From JAANXG01 sp034520625 (GTDB lineage: Bacteria > Pseudomonadota > Gammaproteobacteria > Arenicellales > JAANXG01): a DNA stretch of 64,000 bases. Below are positions 8,642-18,595 of the stretch, one piece after another; the first letter of the stretch is position 1, and the number at the start of each line of letters is the position of its first letter. The translations under genes were made by a program, and so were the position numbers. The notes beneath the pieces are model-generated. The model made no database searches. It was given only the letters and a program-made list of their open reading frames with translations, and was not told the DNA's origin. The stretch covers positions 310,001-374,000 of the forward strand of contig JAXHNI010000009.1 in assembly GCA_034520625.1 (NCBI GenBank). Reading direction: 5' to 3'.

Positions 8642-9133
8642 ATGAGTGAATTGAAAGAGAAGCCGGCGCTCAGTGCCAAGGCAAAACGATTTCAGGCGGT
8701 CCTCGACCAGTATGCCCCGGAATCACGGGTGGTGGAGTTCGACAAGCCGTCACGCACCGCCCAGCAGGCTGCCGACGCCATCGGCTGCGAGCTGGATCAG
8801 ATCGTCAAGTCCCTGGTGTTCCGTACCGGCGACAACCGGCCGGTGCTGGTGCTCACCGCCGGCGGCAACCGGGTCGACGAGAAAGTGATCGGCGAGCAGA
8901 TGGGGGGCGATGTGGGCATGGCCGACGCGGCCTTCGTCCGGACCCATACCGGATACGCCATCGGCGGGGTCCCGCCGTTCGGGCATCCGGAGTCCGTGGA
9001 AACCCTGATCGACGAGGACCTGCTCGGGTTCGACGAGATTTGGGCGGCGGGTGGAACACCCAATACCGTGTTTCCCATTAAACCCGACCGCCTGCTGACG
9101 ATCACCGGGGGACGCAGAACCCGGGTGGGTTGA
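8642..9133 (+). CDS. YbaK/EbsC family aminoacyl-tRNA deacylase
   Basis: Probable trans-editing enzyme that hydrolyses mischarged aminoacyl-tRNA, 163 aa. The fold is recognised from the TAQQAADAIGCELDQIVKSL segment with the conserved lysine, VLVLTAGGNRVDEK, the GYAIGGVPPFGHPE loop and the WAAGGTPNTVFPI end, all hallmarks of the YbaK/ProX domain. This subgroup often acts on Cys-tRNA(Pro), Ala-tRNA(Pro) or related species; which one cannot be told from sequence. The ATG at 8642 has a strong site (GGGAGGGTGGA) just upstream. It is transcribed alone and ends 21 bases before a gene on the opposite strand. Confidence 0.88.
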   Translation: MSELKEKPALSAKAKRFQAVLDQYAPESRVVEFDKPSRTAQQAADAIGCELDQIVKSLVFRTGDNRPVLVLTAGGNRVDEKVIGEQMGGDVGMADAAFVRTHTGYAIGGVPPFGHPESVETLIDEDLLGFDEIWAAGGTPNTVFPIKPDRLLTITGGRRTRVG

Positions 9134-9154
9134 ACTGCGGGATCGAGGCTCGGG

Positions 9155-9874
9155 TCAGGATCCGGCGTGGCGGGCGATCACCGCCAGGCTTTCCTCGGCC
9201 CGGGACATGTCGTGGCCTTCGTCCCGGCGCGCCGTGATCAGGGCCCGGGCTTCGTCCCGGATCGCGTTGACGCGTTCGGCATCGAACAAACCCAGGGCCG
9301 CATCCAGGGCGTCAGCCGGCTCGCTCAACAGCGTCGGGACGAGGTCACCGTCGGCGACGGGTGACTGCTCGCGGCAGATGTCCCCGGTTACCGGAAATTC
9401 CAGGCGCGTAAAGTGGGCCAGCCGCCTGACCTGCTCTTCCTGCAAGGCTACCAGGGAGCGGGTGTCGCTCAATGTCTGCATGTTCAGGCGGGTCAGCTCC
9501 GTGATCAGCTTTATCAGTGCGGCCTTCACGCGGCGCTGATCCCCCGGCAGCCCCAGGCACTGCTCGTAATACGAGTCCGCCCGCTGCTTGAGCTGGACCA
9601 CTTCGCCGGTATCGCTGTCCGGGGACAGCGCGCCCACGCGTGCCACCAGGGTCTTCACCGCTTCCAGAAACGCACTCAACTCATCGTCGTCGCGTCGCTG
9701 CTCGGCATCGAGCTCCTCCGGCGTGGTGTCGCGCTCCGCCGGATCGAAGAGAGGGTTGCTCAGCTTGCGCCGCAGATGGCGTTCACGACAGCCCGGGTGT
9801 TTTCTGAAACTTTGCTGGAGGTTCGGCACGGAAGATGGGGAAGTCGGGGATGATGCGTTACAGCTTAGCGACAA
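9155..9874 (-). CDS. Hypothetical protein, charged and helical
   Basis: I do not recognise this gene. The frame is open for 239 codons; the first start is a TTG at 9874 and a GTG at 9826 (giving MPNLQQSFRKHPG) is an alternative. Neither has a clear ribosome site, so the N-terminus is uncertain. The product is acidic and rich in Glu, Asp, Arg, Leu and Ala. It is predicted mostly helical, with heptad-like stretches around LKQRADSYYEQCLGL and KAALIKLITELTRLNMQTL. There is no signal peptide or membrane segment. It converges with the ybaK-like gene and is divergent from a small exported protein. A role as a cytoplasmic coiled-coil protein is the most that can be said. Confidence 0.6.
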   Translation of the reverse strand: MSLSCNASSPTSPSSVPNLQQSFRKHPGCRERHLRRKLSNPLFDPAERDTTPEELDAEQRRDDDELSAFLEAVKTLVARVGALSPDSDTGEVVQLKQRADSYYEQCLGLPGDQRRVKAALIKLITELTRLNMQTLSDTRSLVALQEEQVRRLAHFTRLEFPVTGDICREQSPVADGDLVPTLLSEPADALDAALGLFDAERVNAIRDEARALITARRDEGHDMSRAEESLAVIARHAGS

Positions 9875-10039
9875 ATATACCGTTTTTCACGTGAAAACGA
9901 CCGGTCGCGCCCAAGAACGACCCAGCCATGCGGGAATTATGGCGTTTCGCCGGGAATAAACCATCCCGCCGCCATTCGGGGGTACTATGGTTCTTGCGTA
10001 TAGACGAACCCCCGCCAATCGCGGGAGGAGGTCGAAGCC

Positions 10040-10399
10040 ATGCGCAGCATACAGATACTGGGATGGGCTTGCCTGACGGTCTTGAGCGGCGCGGCCGCCG
10101 CGCAGAATACGGCGGAACAGGAGCCCCTCCGGATGGCCGCGCGTTCGGCGCCGGCTCCCGACGTTTCGACCGTCTGGGTGCCTCGGCGGGCCGACCCCGT
10201 TCCCGGGATCGACCGGTTGCGGTATCTGAGCGGGTTCCGTTGCGCAGACCGGCCCGGCTGCGCGAAACCCCTCATGGCCGCGCGGAGCCCGGCCGCCCCG
10301 GCGGAATACGAGTACATCGATTCCCTGGATCTCGGCACATACGGTCCGGTCCGGTTCAAGTTCACGGGCGACCGCGTCAAGCTTCAGGTGAAGTTCTGA
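10040..10399 (+). CDS. Small exported hypothetical protein
   Basis: A 119 aa product starting at an ATG with a strong GGGAGGAGG ribosome site. It opens with a Sec signal peptide (MRSIQILGWACLTVLSGAAAAQ, cleavage likely after AAA), so the mature protein of about 98 aa should be periplasmic. Two cysteines (FRCADRPGCAKP) could form a disulfide. The C-terminus YGPVRFKFTGDRVKLQVKF looks like a short beta hairpin. I know no family with this pattern. It stands alone, divergent from the helical unknown gene at 9155-9874. Confidence 0.65.
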   Translation: MRSIQILGWACLTVLSGAAAAQNTAEQEPLRMAARSAPAPDVSTVWVPRRADPVPGIDRLRYLSGFRCADRPGCAKPLMAARSPAAPAEYEYIDSLDLGTYGPVRFKFTGDRVKLQVKF

Positions 10400-10465
10400 G
10401 GCGGCTGATCCGGTAGACGAATACCGGCGTCCCCGGTCACCTGACGCCGCCCGGCCGGCGATCCC

Positions 10466-11236
10466 TCACTGCGCTTCGCCGGCATCCGGAAACGGTTTTA
10501 CTCGTACCTTCACCTCGTGCTCCTCGAAACGGTCGCCGTGGCTGTCGCGGCCATGGTGATAGTCCTTTTGCCAGCCGGCCCGGCGCGCCTCCCCGTCCCC
10601 GGCCTTCAGGTCTTCGTTGAATTGCCGGCGCTGCCTGCTCCATTTCTCGTAGCGGGCGCGGACGTCCGGCGCATCGTTAATGTGAACGGTGCCGGTGTCG
10701 AAGCGGTCCAGGTAGGCGCGCGGATAGGGCAGGATCCGGCAGAACGGCTCGCCCCTGGTGAACTCGATCCTGTGATTGGCGCGGGTGAGCTTCCAGTTCA
10801 TGGTGAAAGTGGCGCTGGACCAGTCCGTTTCCACGATGCCTTCCAGCGGGCTGATGCCGTCCTTTGGATGGTTGGGCGGGCCCTTGACCCACAGGTTGTG
10901 GCCGGGGGCGGTGCGGAACAGCACGCTCACTTCGAAAGTCAGTACGCCGTGGCCGAAATGGGACATGGCGCCGGGGGCGGGCGCGTCGCTCTTGATGTAC
11001 AGATCGTGCATCGAGTCGCCGCCGTTCCAGATCGCTGCAAAGGACACCGGGCACAGCAGGTCCCAGCCGCTCTGGTTGGCGATGGTCAGGGGCAGGCAAC
11101 GGTAGGCGAAACGGTCCCGGGTGCGATCCATCCACTCGCGCCGGCGCTCACCGGGCCGGATGGCGGGGGCCCGGTCGTTGACGAGGTAGGCCGTCAGCGC
11201 CAGGGGCGGAAGCGTTTCGTCGTCGGGTTGCGTCAT
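10466..11236 (-). CDS. DUF6065-like protein
   Basis: A 256 aa cytoplasmic protein of unknown function. It contains ERRREWMDRTRDRFAYRCLP, LTIANQSGWDLLCPVSF and GILPYP-like segments (CRILPYPRAYLDRF), a pattern I associate with the DUF6065 family, though that name is from memory. The protein looks beta-rich with many aromatic residues and no signal peptide or membrane segment. The C-terminal forty residues are highly charged (HHGRDSHGDRFEEHEVKV). It lies just downstream of the flavoprotein fusion gene in the same direction, but the order of transcription is flavoprotein last, so this gene is upstream-independent and they need not be co-transcribed. No function is proposed. Confidence 0.6.
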   Translation of the reverse strand: MTQPDDETLPPLALTAYLVNDRAPAIRPGERRREWMDRTRDRFAYRCLPLTIANQSGWDLLCPVSFAAIWNGGDSMHDLYIKSDAPAPGAMSHFGHGVLTFEVSVLFRTAPGHNLWVKGPPNHPKDGISPLEGIVETDWSSATFTMNWKLTRANHRIEFTRGEPFCRILPYPRAYLDRFDTGTVHINDAPDVRARYEKWSRQRRQFNEDLKAGDGEARRAGWQKDYHHGRDSHGDRFEEHEVKVRVKPFPDAGEAQ

Positions 11237-11254
11237 GGAACGGGAGTCATAAAA

Positions 11255-13390
11255 CTATCGGCGCATCCAGCGATGGAATCGATCCAGCCATTTCAGCACA
11301 CCCTGGGGCGCGTGGGCGCGTTTCCATTCGCCGGCGGCGAACTTGTTGGCCTCGGTGAGCGTCGGGTAGATGTGGATGGTGCCGAGAATCTTGTTCATGC
11401 CGAGCTTGTGGCGCATGGCGGTCACGTACTCCGCGATGAGGTCGCCGGCATGCTCGCCGACGATGGTGGCGCCGAGTATCCGGTCTTTGCCCGGCACCGT
11501 GAGGACTTTCACGAAACCGTGGGCCTCCTGGTCGGCGATCGCCCGGTCCAGATCGCCGATGTCGTAGCGGGTCACCTCGAAGTGCACGCCCTGCTCCCGG
11601 GCCTCGGTTTCGCTCAAGCCGACGCGCGCCACTTCCGGCTCGGTGAACGTTGCCCAGGGGATCACCGAGTAGTCGACGCGGAACTTCCGGAACGCCCCGA
11701 ATAACGCGTTCACCGTCGCGAACCACGCCTGGTGGGCGCCGGTATGGGTGAACTGGTAGGGCCCCGCCACGTCGCCGACGGCGTAGATGTTGGGGAACCG
11801 TGTCTGCAGGAACTCGTTCACCCGGATGGTCCCCGATGGTGTCGTTTCGATGCCCAGCTCCTCCAGCCCGTAGCCGGTTACGTTCGCTTTCCGGCCCAGG
11901 GCCACCAGGATCTCGTCGAACCCGATGCGCACCTCGGCCCCTTCGTGCTCGCACACCAGGACGTGGCCGGCGTCCCCGGGCTCGACTCTCACCGCCTTGT
12001 GACTCAGACGCACGTCGACCCCTTCGGCTGTGAAGCGGTCCAGCACCAGTTGCGCCACTTCAGGGTCCTCGCGGCCCATGATCTGCGGCATCATCTCCAC
12101 CTGGGTGACGCGGCTGCCGAGACGCGCGAAGCACTGGGTCAGCTCGCAGCCGATGGGCCCGCCGCCCAGCACCACCAGGCGCTCCGGCAGTCGCCGCATG
12201 TTCCAGAGGGTGTCGGAGGTCCAGTAGTCAACGTCTTCCAGGCCCGGGATCGGCGGCACCAGGGGCCGGGCCCCCGCGGCGATGATGATGCTGCGGGTGG
12301 TGAGGGTCCGGCCGTTCACTTCGACCTCGAAGGGCGAGCGGATCGTCGCTTCCCCCTGGATGCAGTCCACCCCGAGCTTCGTATAGCGCTCCACGGAGTC
12401 GTTGGGCTCGATGGTCCTGATGACCTGGTGGACGCGGTCCATGACGTCGGCGAAATCGAACTCGACGCTCGCCGACTTCATGCCGAACTCCGCCGCGCGA
12501 TGCACGTGGCTGACAAATTTGGCGGAACGGATCAGGGTCTTGGACGGCACGCAGCCGGTGTTCAGGCAGTCGCCGCCCATCCTGTGCTTCTCCACCAGGC
12601 TGACATCGGCCTTGACCGCCGCCGCGATGTAGGCGCTGACGAGGCCGGACGACCCGGCGCCGATCACCACCAGATTGCGGTCGAACTTTTCTGGCCGCGT
12701 GTATTCCCGGTACACCTTTTTCCTGTTGATCACATCGATGATCCTGCGGGCCGCCAGCGGGAAAACACCCAGCAGCGACAGGGAGATAAGCAGCGACGGC
12801 GACAGCACGCCGTCCAGGGAGCGGATCTGCGCGATCTGCGCCCCGGCGTTCACGTAGACCAGGGTGCCGGCCAGCATACCGACCTGGCTCACGAGGTAGA
12901 ACACCCAGGTTTTGATGGGGGTCAACGCCATGACCAGGTTGATCACCCAGAACGGGAACAGCGGCACCATGCGCAGGGTGAACAGGTAGAACGCGCCGTC
13001 CCGTCGCACGCCTTCGTTCACCGCCCGCAGGCTGCGCCCGAATCTGTTCTGCACCCAGTCATACAGCAGGAATCGCGCCACCAGGAACGCCAGGGTCGCG
13101 CCGATGGTGGAAGCGAAGGATATGATCAGTGTACCGGTCCACAAACCGAATATCGCGCCGCCCGCCAGGGTGATCCATACCGCGCCCGGCAGGGACAGGG
13201 CGGCCATGACGACATAGGCGATGAAATAGATCGCGATGGTTCGGGCCGGGTTGTCCCGGTAGTAGGCGTCGATCTCGTCCTGGCGGGCCTTGAGCGTTTC
13301 CATGTTGAGATACTGCCCGACATCGAGAAAGAAGAACGCCGCCACCAGGACGACGATCACGCTCACGACCAGAAGTCTCGTTCTATTCAT
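11255..13390 (-). CDS. TVP38/DedA-type membrane domain fused to a class I pyridine nucleotide-disulfide oxidoreductase
   Basis: A 711 aa two-part protein. Residues 1-230 form a SNARE-associated/TVP38 (DedA-like) membrane domain with several hydrophobic helices (LLVVSVIVVLVAAFFF; LSLPGAVWITLAGGAIFGLW; RMVPLFPFWVINL). Residues from about 240 are a flavoprotein of the lipoamide dehydrogenase/mercuric reductase class: FAD site VIGAGSSGLVSAYIAAA, redox disulfide GGDCLNTGCVPSKTL, NAD(P) site VVLGGGPIGCELTQ, and FAD motif IYAVGDV. The C-terminal dimerisation domain has HIYPTLTEA but no final vicinal cysteines, so it is not a mercuric reductase. The fusion places a soluble disulfide reductase at the membrane; its substrate is unknown. 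Such fusions occur in other proteobacteria. Confidence 0.88.
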   Translation of the reverse strand: MNRTRLLVVSVIVVLVAAFFFLDVGQYLNMETLKARQDEIDAYYRDNPARTIAIYFIAYVVMAALSLPGAVWITLAGGAIFGLWTGTLIISFASTIGATLAFLVARFLLYDWVQNRFGRSLRAVNEGVRRDGAFYLFTLRMVPLFPFWVINLVMALTPIKTWVFYLVSQVGMLAGTLVYVNAGAQIAQIRSLDGVLSPSLLISLSLLGVFPLAARRIIDVINRKKVYREYTRPEKFDRNLVVIGAGSSGLVSAYIAAAVKADVSLVEKHRMGGDCLNTGCVPSKTLIRSAKFVSHVHRAAEFGMKSASVEFDFADVMDRVHQVIRTIEPNDSVERYTKLGVDCIQGEATIRSPFEVEVNGRTLTTRSIIIAAGARPLVPPIPGLEDVDYWTSDTLWNMRRLPERLVVLGGGPIGCELTQCFARLGSRVTQVEMMPQIMGREDPEVAQLVLDRFTAEGVDVRLSHKAVRVEPGDAGHVLVCEHEGAEVRIGFDEILVALGRKANVTGYGLEELGIETTPSGTIRVNEFLQTRFPNIYAVGDVAGPYQFTHTGAHQAWFATVNALFGAFRKFRVDYSVIPWATFTEPEVARVGLSETEAREQGVHFEVTRYDIGDLDRAIADQEAHGFVKVLTVPGKDRILGATIVGEHAGDLIAEYVTAMRHKLGMNKILGTIHIYPTLTEANKFAAGEWKRAHAPQGVLKWLDRFHRWMRR

Positions 13391-13626
13391 TAATTTGATG
13401 ATGCAACATTGACGTGACCCACCCCGTTTGGATGCAAGCCGGGTGCGCCGGGTTACAACGGCTCGTTTCAGTGCCGCGCTGTCACTGTTCCACGGGTGCC
13501 TTCGGCGCTACACGGGATCCGTGGGCCCCGCGCGGTCGCTTCGATCATGACACAAGGGTGTCGCGGTATCCTCCCGTCGAGGCGTTTAGGCATGTCCGAC
13601 CGGGCTCGCGGGGCGTGAAAGCGGGT

Positions 13627-16257
13627 CTACGCGTCCAGCGCCTTGGAAACGATCTCGCCGACATCGCGAGACAACCCCCCGGAGCGCCGGATGCGCTCGA
13701 GCTGGGCCCGCATCAGATCCCGGCGCGTTGCCTCGTAGTGGCGCCAGAAGCTGAACGGTGATGCCAGTCGCGCCGCCACCTGCGGGTTCAGCCGATCGAG
13801 CTCGAGCACGTAGTCGCCGACAAGCTCATAGCCCTTGCCGTCGGGACGATGAAAATGGAGAGGGTTGCCCTGCGCAAAGGCGCCGATCAGGGCGCGCACC
13901 TTGTTCGGATTCCTGACGTCGAATGCGGGATGTTCCGCCAGGGCGAGGACGCGCTCCAGGGTGTCCGACGCCGGGGAGGTGGCCTGGACGGACAGCCACT
14001 TGTTGATGATCAGCGGCTCGGACTGCCATTCCTCGTGGAAGCTCTCCAGGGCCCGGTCCCGCTCGACGCTGTCTGTGCCCGCCAGCGACTGGAGCGCCGC
14101 CAGACGGTCGGTCATGTTGTCGGCCGCCTCGAACTGCGCGGCCGCCAAGGCGCGGTTCCCGGCCGTATCCAGCGCCACCAGGTAGGACAGGCAGCAGTTC
14201 CGGAGCGCGCGCGCGCCGATCTGCCTGCTCTCCGGACGGTATTCGCCGCCGGTTTCGATGGCGTGGTAGCGCGCCAGGATATCGGCTTCCAGCCGCGACG
14301 CCAGGGTTTTCTTCAGGGTGTGCCGGGCCCGTGAAATCGCTTCCGGGTCAATGACTTCGAAGCTTTCAGCAAGGTAGCCTTCGCCGGGCAGGCGCAGCAT
14401 TTCCGCCTGGAACTGCCGGTCGCCCTCGCCGTCGATCAGCACGCGCCGGAACGCCGACACGAAATGCTCGGGAACATCGGGGGCGCGTCCCGACTGGATA
14501 TCCGTCACCAGGGTGGTCAATATCGTGGTGGCCATCTGCTGGCCGGCGTCCCAGCGCACGAACGGGTCCGTGTCGTGGGTCATCAGGAAATACCAGTCGT
14601 CGGCGGGCCGGTCGATCTCCAGCCTGACCGGCGCCGAAAAGCCGCGCAGCAGCGACGGTACCGGTTTCTCGTCTACTTCAAAATCATACGTTTGCGAGGC
14701 TTCCTGGAGCGCCAGCACGCCCGACTCGGCGCCTTCCGGCCACACCGGCATCGCCCGGCCGGTAGAATCCAGCAGCGCTGCGTCAACGGGAATATGAAAC
14801 GGTTTCTTGTCCGTCTGCCCCGGCGTGTCCGGCGTGTGCTGGGAAAGCGTCAGTGTGTAGCGCCCGGTTTCCGCATCGTAATCCTCGGCAACCGTGATCG
14901 CCGGCGTCCCGGCCTGGTCGTACCAGAGCCGGAACCGGGACAGGTCGGCGTCGTTGGCGTCTTCCAGGGCCTTGACGAACTCCTCGGTGGTCACTGCCTG
15001 GCCGTCGTGGCGGTCGAAATACAGGTCGGTGCCGCGCCGGAAGCCCTCCGGCCCCAGCAGGTGGTGGAGCATGCGCACGACTTCTGCGCCCTTGTTGTAC
15101 ACGGTGACCGTGTAAAAGTTGTTGATCTCCTGGTACGAGCCGGGCCGCACCGGGTGGGCCATGGGTCCGCTGTCCTCCCGGAACTGCAGGGTGCGCAGCA
15201 CATTGACGTCCTGGATCCGCTTCACCCCCGCGGAGCCCATGTCGGCGCTGAACTGCTGGTCGCGAAAGACCGTAAAGCCTTCCTTGAGACTGAGCTGAAA
15301 CCAGTCCCGGCAGGTCACCCGGTTGCCTGACCAGTTGTGAAGGTACTCGTGCCCGACGATGCCTTCGATATTCTCGTAATCCGCGTCCGTTGCCGTGTCC
15401 GGGCGCGCCAGTACGTACTGGGAGTTGAAGATGTTGAGCCCCTTGTTCTCCATCGCCCCCATGTTGAAATCGTCTACGGCGACAATGTGAAATCGCTCCA
15501 GGTCGTACTCGCGGCCGTACTGCTCTTCGTCCCAGCGCATTGCGTTCTTCAGGGCGCGCATGGCGTGGCCGCACTTGTCGATGTTGTGGTGCTGGGTATA
15601 GACGTACAGGTCCACCGGCTTCCCGCCCATGGTGGTGAAACGGTCCTCGATGCAGGCGAGGTCGCCGGCCACCAGGGCGAACAGGTAGGAAGGCTTGGGA
15701 TGGGGATCGTGCCAGACGACGCGCCGCATGCCGCCCTCGATACTCGCGCTTTCCACGAGGTTGCCGTTGGACAGCATGACGGGAAACCGGTCCGCTTCGG
15801 CGACCATGGTGGTGGTGTAGGTGGCGAGCACGTCCGGCCGGTCCGGGAAATAGGTGATGCGCCGGAACCCTTCGGCCTCGCACTGGGTGCAGAAATTACC
15901 GCTGGATATGTACAGGCCCGACAGCTCGGTATTGCGGTCCGGATGAATGACCGTTTCGATCTCGAGCTCGAAGGCGTCGCCGGGGGCCGGAATGGTCAGG
16001 GAGTCATCTGTGAGGCGGTAGTCGTCGGCGGCCAGCTCCCGGCCGTCCAGCAACACGCGGGACAGCTCGAGATCCTCGCCGTCCAGGCGCAGGGGCCGGT
16101 CGTGGGCGCCGGCCCGGCGGCACTTGAGCCGGGCGTGTACCCGGGTGGCGCCGGGATCGAGCCTGAACAGCAGGTCCACCTCGTCGACGACATAATCCGG
16201 GGGACGGTAGTCCTCCAGGCGCACGGTGACGGGTTGTTTTTCGGCGGCGGTATCCAT
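13627..16257 (-). CDS. pepN: Aminopeptidase N
   Basis: Zinc metallopeptidase of the M1 family removing N-terminal residues from peptides in the cytoplasm. The 876 aa length is that of gammaproteobacterial PepN (about 870). Key motifs are the substrate-anchoring GAMENKGLNIFNS and the zinc site HEYLHNWSGNRVT with the downstream Glu in LKEGFTVFRDQQF. The catalytic tyrosine lies in VYNKGAEVVRML. The C-terminal helical repeats end in GGLSRDVGEIVSKALDA, as in E. coli. The ATG at 16257 gives MDTAAEKQPVTVRLEDYRPPDY, matching the usual start. It is a single gene, followed by a 236-base gap with no recognised feature before the flavoprotein fusion gene. Confidence 0.96.
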   Translation of the reverse strand: MDTAAEKQPVTVRLEDYRPPDYVVDEVDLLFRLDPGATRVHARLKCRRAGAHDRPLRLDGEDLELSRVLLDGRELAADDYRLTDDSLTIPAPGDAFELEIETVIHPDRNTELSGLYISSGNFCTQCEAEGFRRITYFPDRPDVLATYTTTMVAEADRFPVMLSNGNLVESASIEGGMRRVVWHDPHPKPSYLFALVAGDLACIEDRFTTMGGKPVDLYVYTQHHNIDKCGHAMRALKNAMRWDEEQYGREYDLERFHIVAVDDFNMGAMENKGLNIFNSQYVLARPDTATDADYENIEGIVGHEYLHNWSGNRVTCRDWFQLSLKEGFTVFRDQQFSADMGSAGVKRIQDVNVLRTLQFREDSGPMAHPVRPGSYQEINNFYTVTVYNKGAEVVRMLHHLLGPEGFRRGTDLYFDRHDGQAVTTEEFVKALEDANDADLSRFRLWYDQAGTPAITVAEDYDAETGRYTLTLSQHTPDTPGQTDKKPFHIPVDAALLDSTGRAMPVWPEGAESGVLALQEASQTYDFEVDEKPVPSLLRGFSAPVRLEIDRPADDWYFLMTHDTDPFVRWDAGQQMATTILTTLVTDIQSGRAPDVPEHFVSAFRRVLIDGEGDRQFQAEMLRLPGEGYLAESFEVIDPEAISRARHTLKKTLASRLEADILARYHAIETGGEYRPESRQIGARALRNCCLSYLVALDTAGNRALAAAQFEAADNMTDRLAALQSLAGTDSVERDRALESFHEEWQSEPLIINKWLSVQATSPASDTLERVLALAEHPAFDVRNPNKVRALIGAFAQGNPLHFHRPDGKGYELVGDYVLELDRLNPQVAARLASPFSFWRHYEATRRDLMRAQLERIRRSGGLSRDVGEIVSKALDA

Positions 16258-16325
16258 CGTGTCTCAGCGTTCCAGGCAGTTCCCCGGCGCAGGTGGCCGG
16301 GGCAATAATCGATTGCTGCGGTGCA

Positions 16326-16520
16326 TCATACGATATATAGCAGCAGAATCACGAATGCGGCTACCAACGCCAGGGGGATGAGCGCGGCGATCCAGTCCTT
16401 GCTCTCGGCTTCCTGGCTCCGTTTGAAGGCCTGTTTCAGCCCGGGGCGGAACCAGAACAGGAGTAGAATCACCAGGGCGCCCAGGATCAGCAACTCCCAG
16501 GTCGCGAAAGGGGTGCTCAC
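16326..16520 (-). CDS. Small two-helix membrane protein
   Basis: A 64 aa inner-membrane protein of unknown function. It starts at GTG 16520 with an AGGAGG site five bases upstream, which strongly supports translation. Two hydrophobic segments are visible, about residues 8-25 (WELLILGALVILLLFWF) and 45-63 (ALIPLALVAAFVILLLYIV), joined by a charged loop rich in Lys, Arg and Glu. It precedes pepN in the same direction with a 68-base gap and may be co-transcribed with it. Confidence 0.72.
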   Translation of the reverse strand: MSTPFATWELLILGALVILLLFWFRPGLKQAFKRSQEAESKDWIAALIPLALVAAFVILLLYIV

Positions 16521-16600
16521 GGGGCCTCCTGCATCGAATTGGACGTCATGGTGAATTAAAGTATCAGGAACGTGGATTCAAAACCACCGAGGGCGACACT

Positions 16601-16789
16601 ATCAATCAGACACGAAGAATCGCCGAGCTGGAACAGGAACACCGCGATCTCGACGCGGCCATCGGGCGGCTGGAGGAGTCGCTGTATGTGGATCAGCTCC
16701 AGTTGCGGCGGCTGAAAAAGAAGCGGCTGCAGCTCAAGGACGACATCGCGCGCCTGCGAAGCTCACTGCTGCCCGACGAGCCCGCCTGA
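16601..16789 (+). CDS. DUF465/YdcH-like small coiled-coil protein with no standard start codon
   Basis: A 62-codon frame reads INQTRRIAELEQEHRDLDAA, then a basic stretch RRLKKKRLQLKDDIARL and ends PDEPA. The LxxxHRxLDxxIxxL...LKKxKLxLKDxIxxL pattern is the hallmark of the DUF465 (YdcH) family. The family is real but its function is unsettled. No ATG, GTG or TTG occurs in frame between the domain and the gene upstream; the frame stays open further 5' without one. The sequence GAGGG at 16589-16593 sits seven bases before an ATC at 16601, an ideal ribosome-site distance. Translation may therefore begin at this rare AUC codon, or a base is miscalled (ATG to ATC), or the gene is dead. It faces ahcY across a hairpin. 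Confidence 0.65.
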   Translation: MNQTRRIAELEQEHRDLDAAIGRLEESLYVDQLQLRRLKKKRLQLKDDIARLRSSLLPDEPA

Positions 16790-16802
16790 CGGCTGCACCG
16801 GG

Positions 16803-16847
16803 GTGACGTTCGCCGGCCGCCCGAAACAGCGGCCGGCGAGGGGTCAC
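16803..16847. terminator. Hairpin between convergent genes
   Basis: A perfect ten-base stem, CGCCGGCCGC at 16811-16820 and GCGGCCGGCG at 16829-16838, is extended by GTGAC (16803) and GTCAC (to 16847). It lies between the DUF465-like gene and the end of ahcY. There is no U-tract on either strand, so terminator strength is uncertain. Confidence 0.5.
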
Positions 16848-16853
16848 GACGGA

Positions 16854-18269
<1,416 letters not shown>

Positions 18270-18295
18270 CTTTCACCTCCGGTTTGTCAATGAAA

Positions 18296-18390
18296 GTGAG
18301 CGCCGTTTTCGGGTTTCCCCGAAACCACTTCGAGCCTGGCCCGGCCGGGGATTCCGGTGGCCGGGTTGCAGCGCTCCTCGAAGCGGCGGG
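18296..18390 (-). ncRNA. S-adenosylhomocysteine (SAH) riboswitch
   Basis: On the minus strand the ahcY leader reads CTTCGAGGAGCGCTGCAACC, then GCCAGGCTCGAAG and finally AACGGCGCTCAC. These are the conserved blocks of the SAH riboswitch: the two halves of stem P1 (CTTCGAG with CTCGAAG), the GGAGCGCTGC core and the GCGCTCAC pseudoknot partner. It lies 27 bases before the ahcY start. Known members switch expression on when SAH binds. The call is by eye against remembered consensus. Confidence 0.9.
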
Positions 18391-18595
18391 ACTTGCTGAG
18401 TCGGGCGATTATAGAAGCTTGCGGCGTCCCTTTAAACCCGTCGCTGCCCGGAGTCGTAGCGATACCGTCTGTCCCGCCGGTGGCGCGGGTTTGCGGTTTC
18501 CGGGGAACACGACGGGCCGGGCAATGTCCAATATCCCTGTTTTCCCGCGCCATCGGCCTGGAACAAGCATAAATTTCAACAATGGGAGATGATCT

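Noticed and set aside
11255..13390. Mercuric reductase
   Set aside because: The redox disulfide GGDCLNTGCVPSK is present, but the C-terminal vicinal cysteines and N-terminal HMA domain of MerA are absent and there are no other mer genes.
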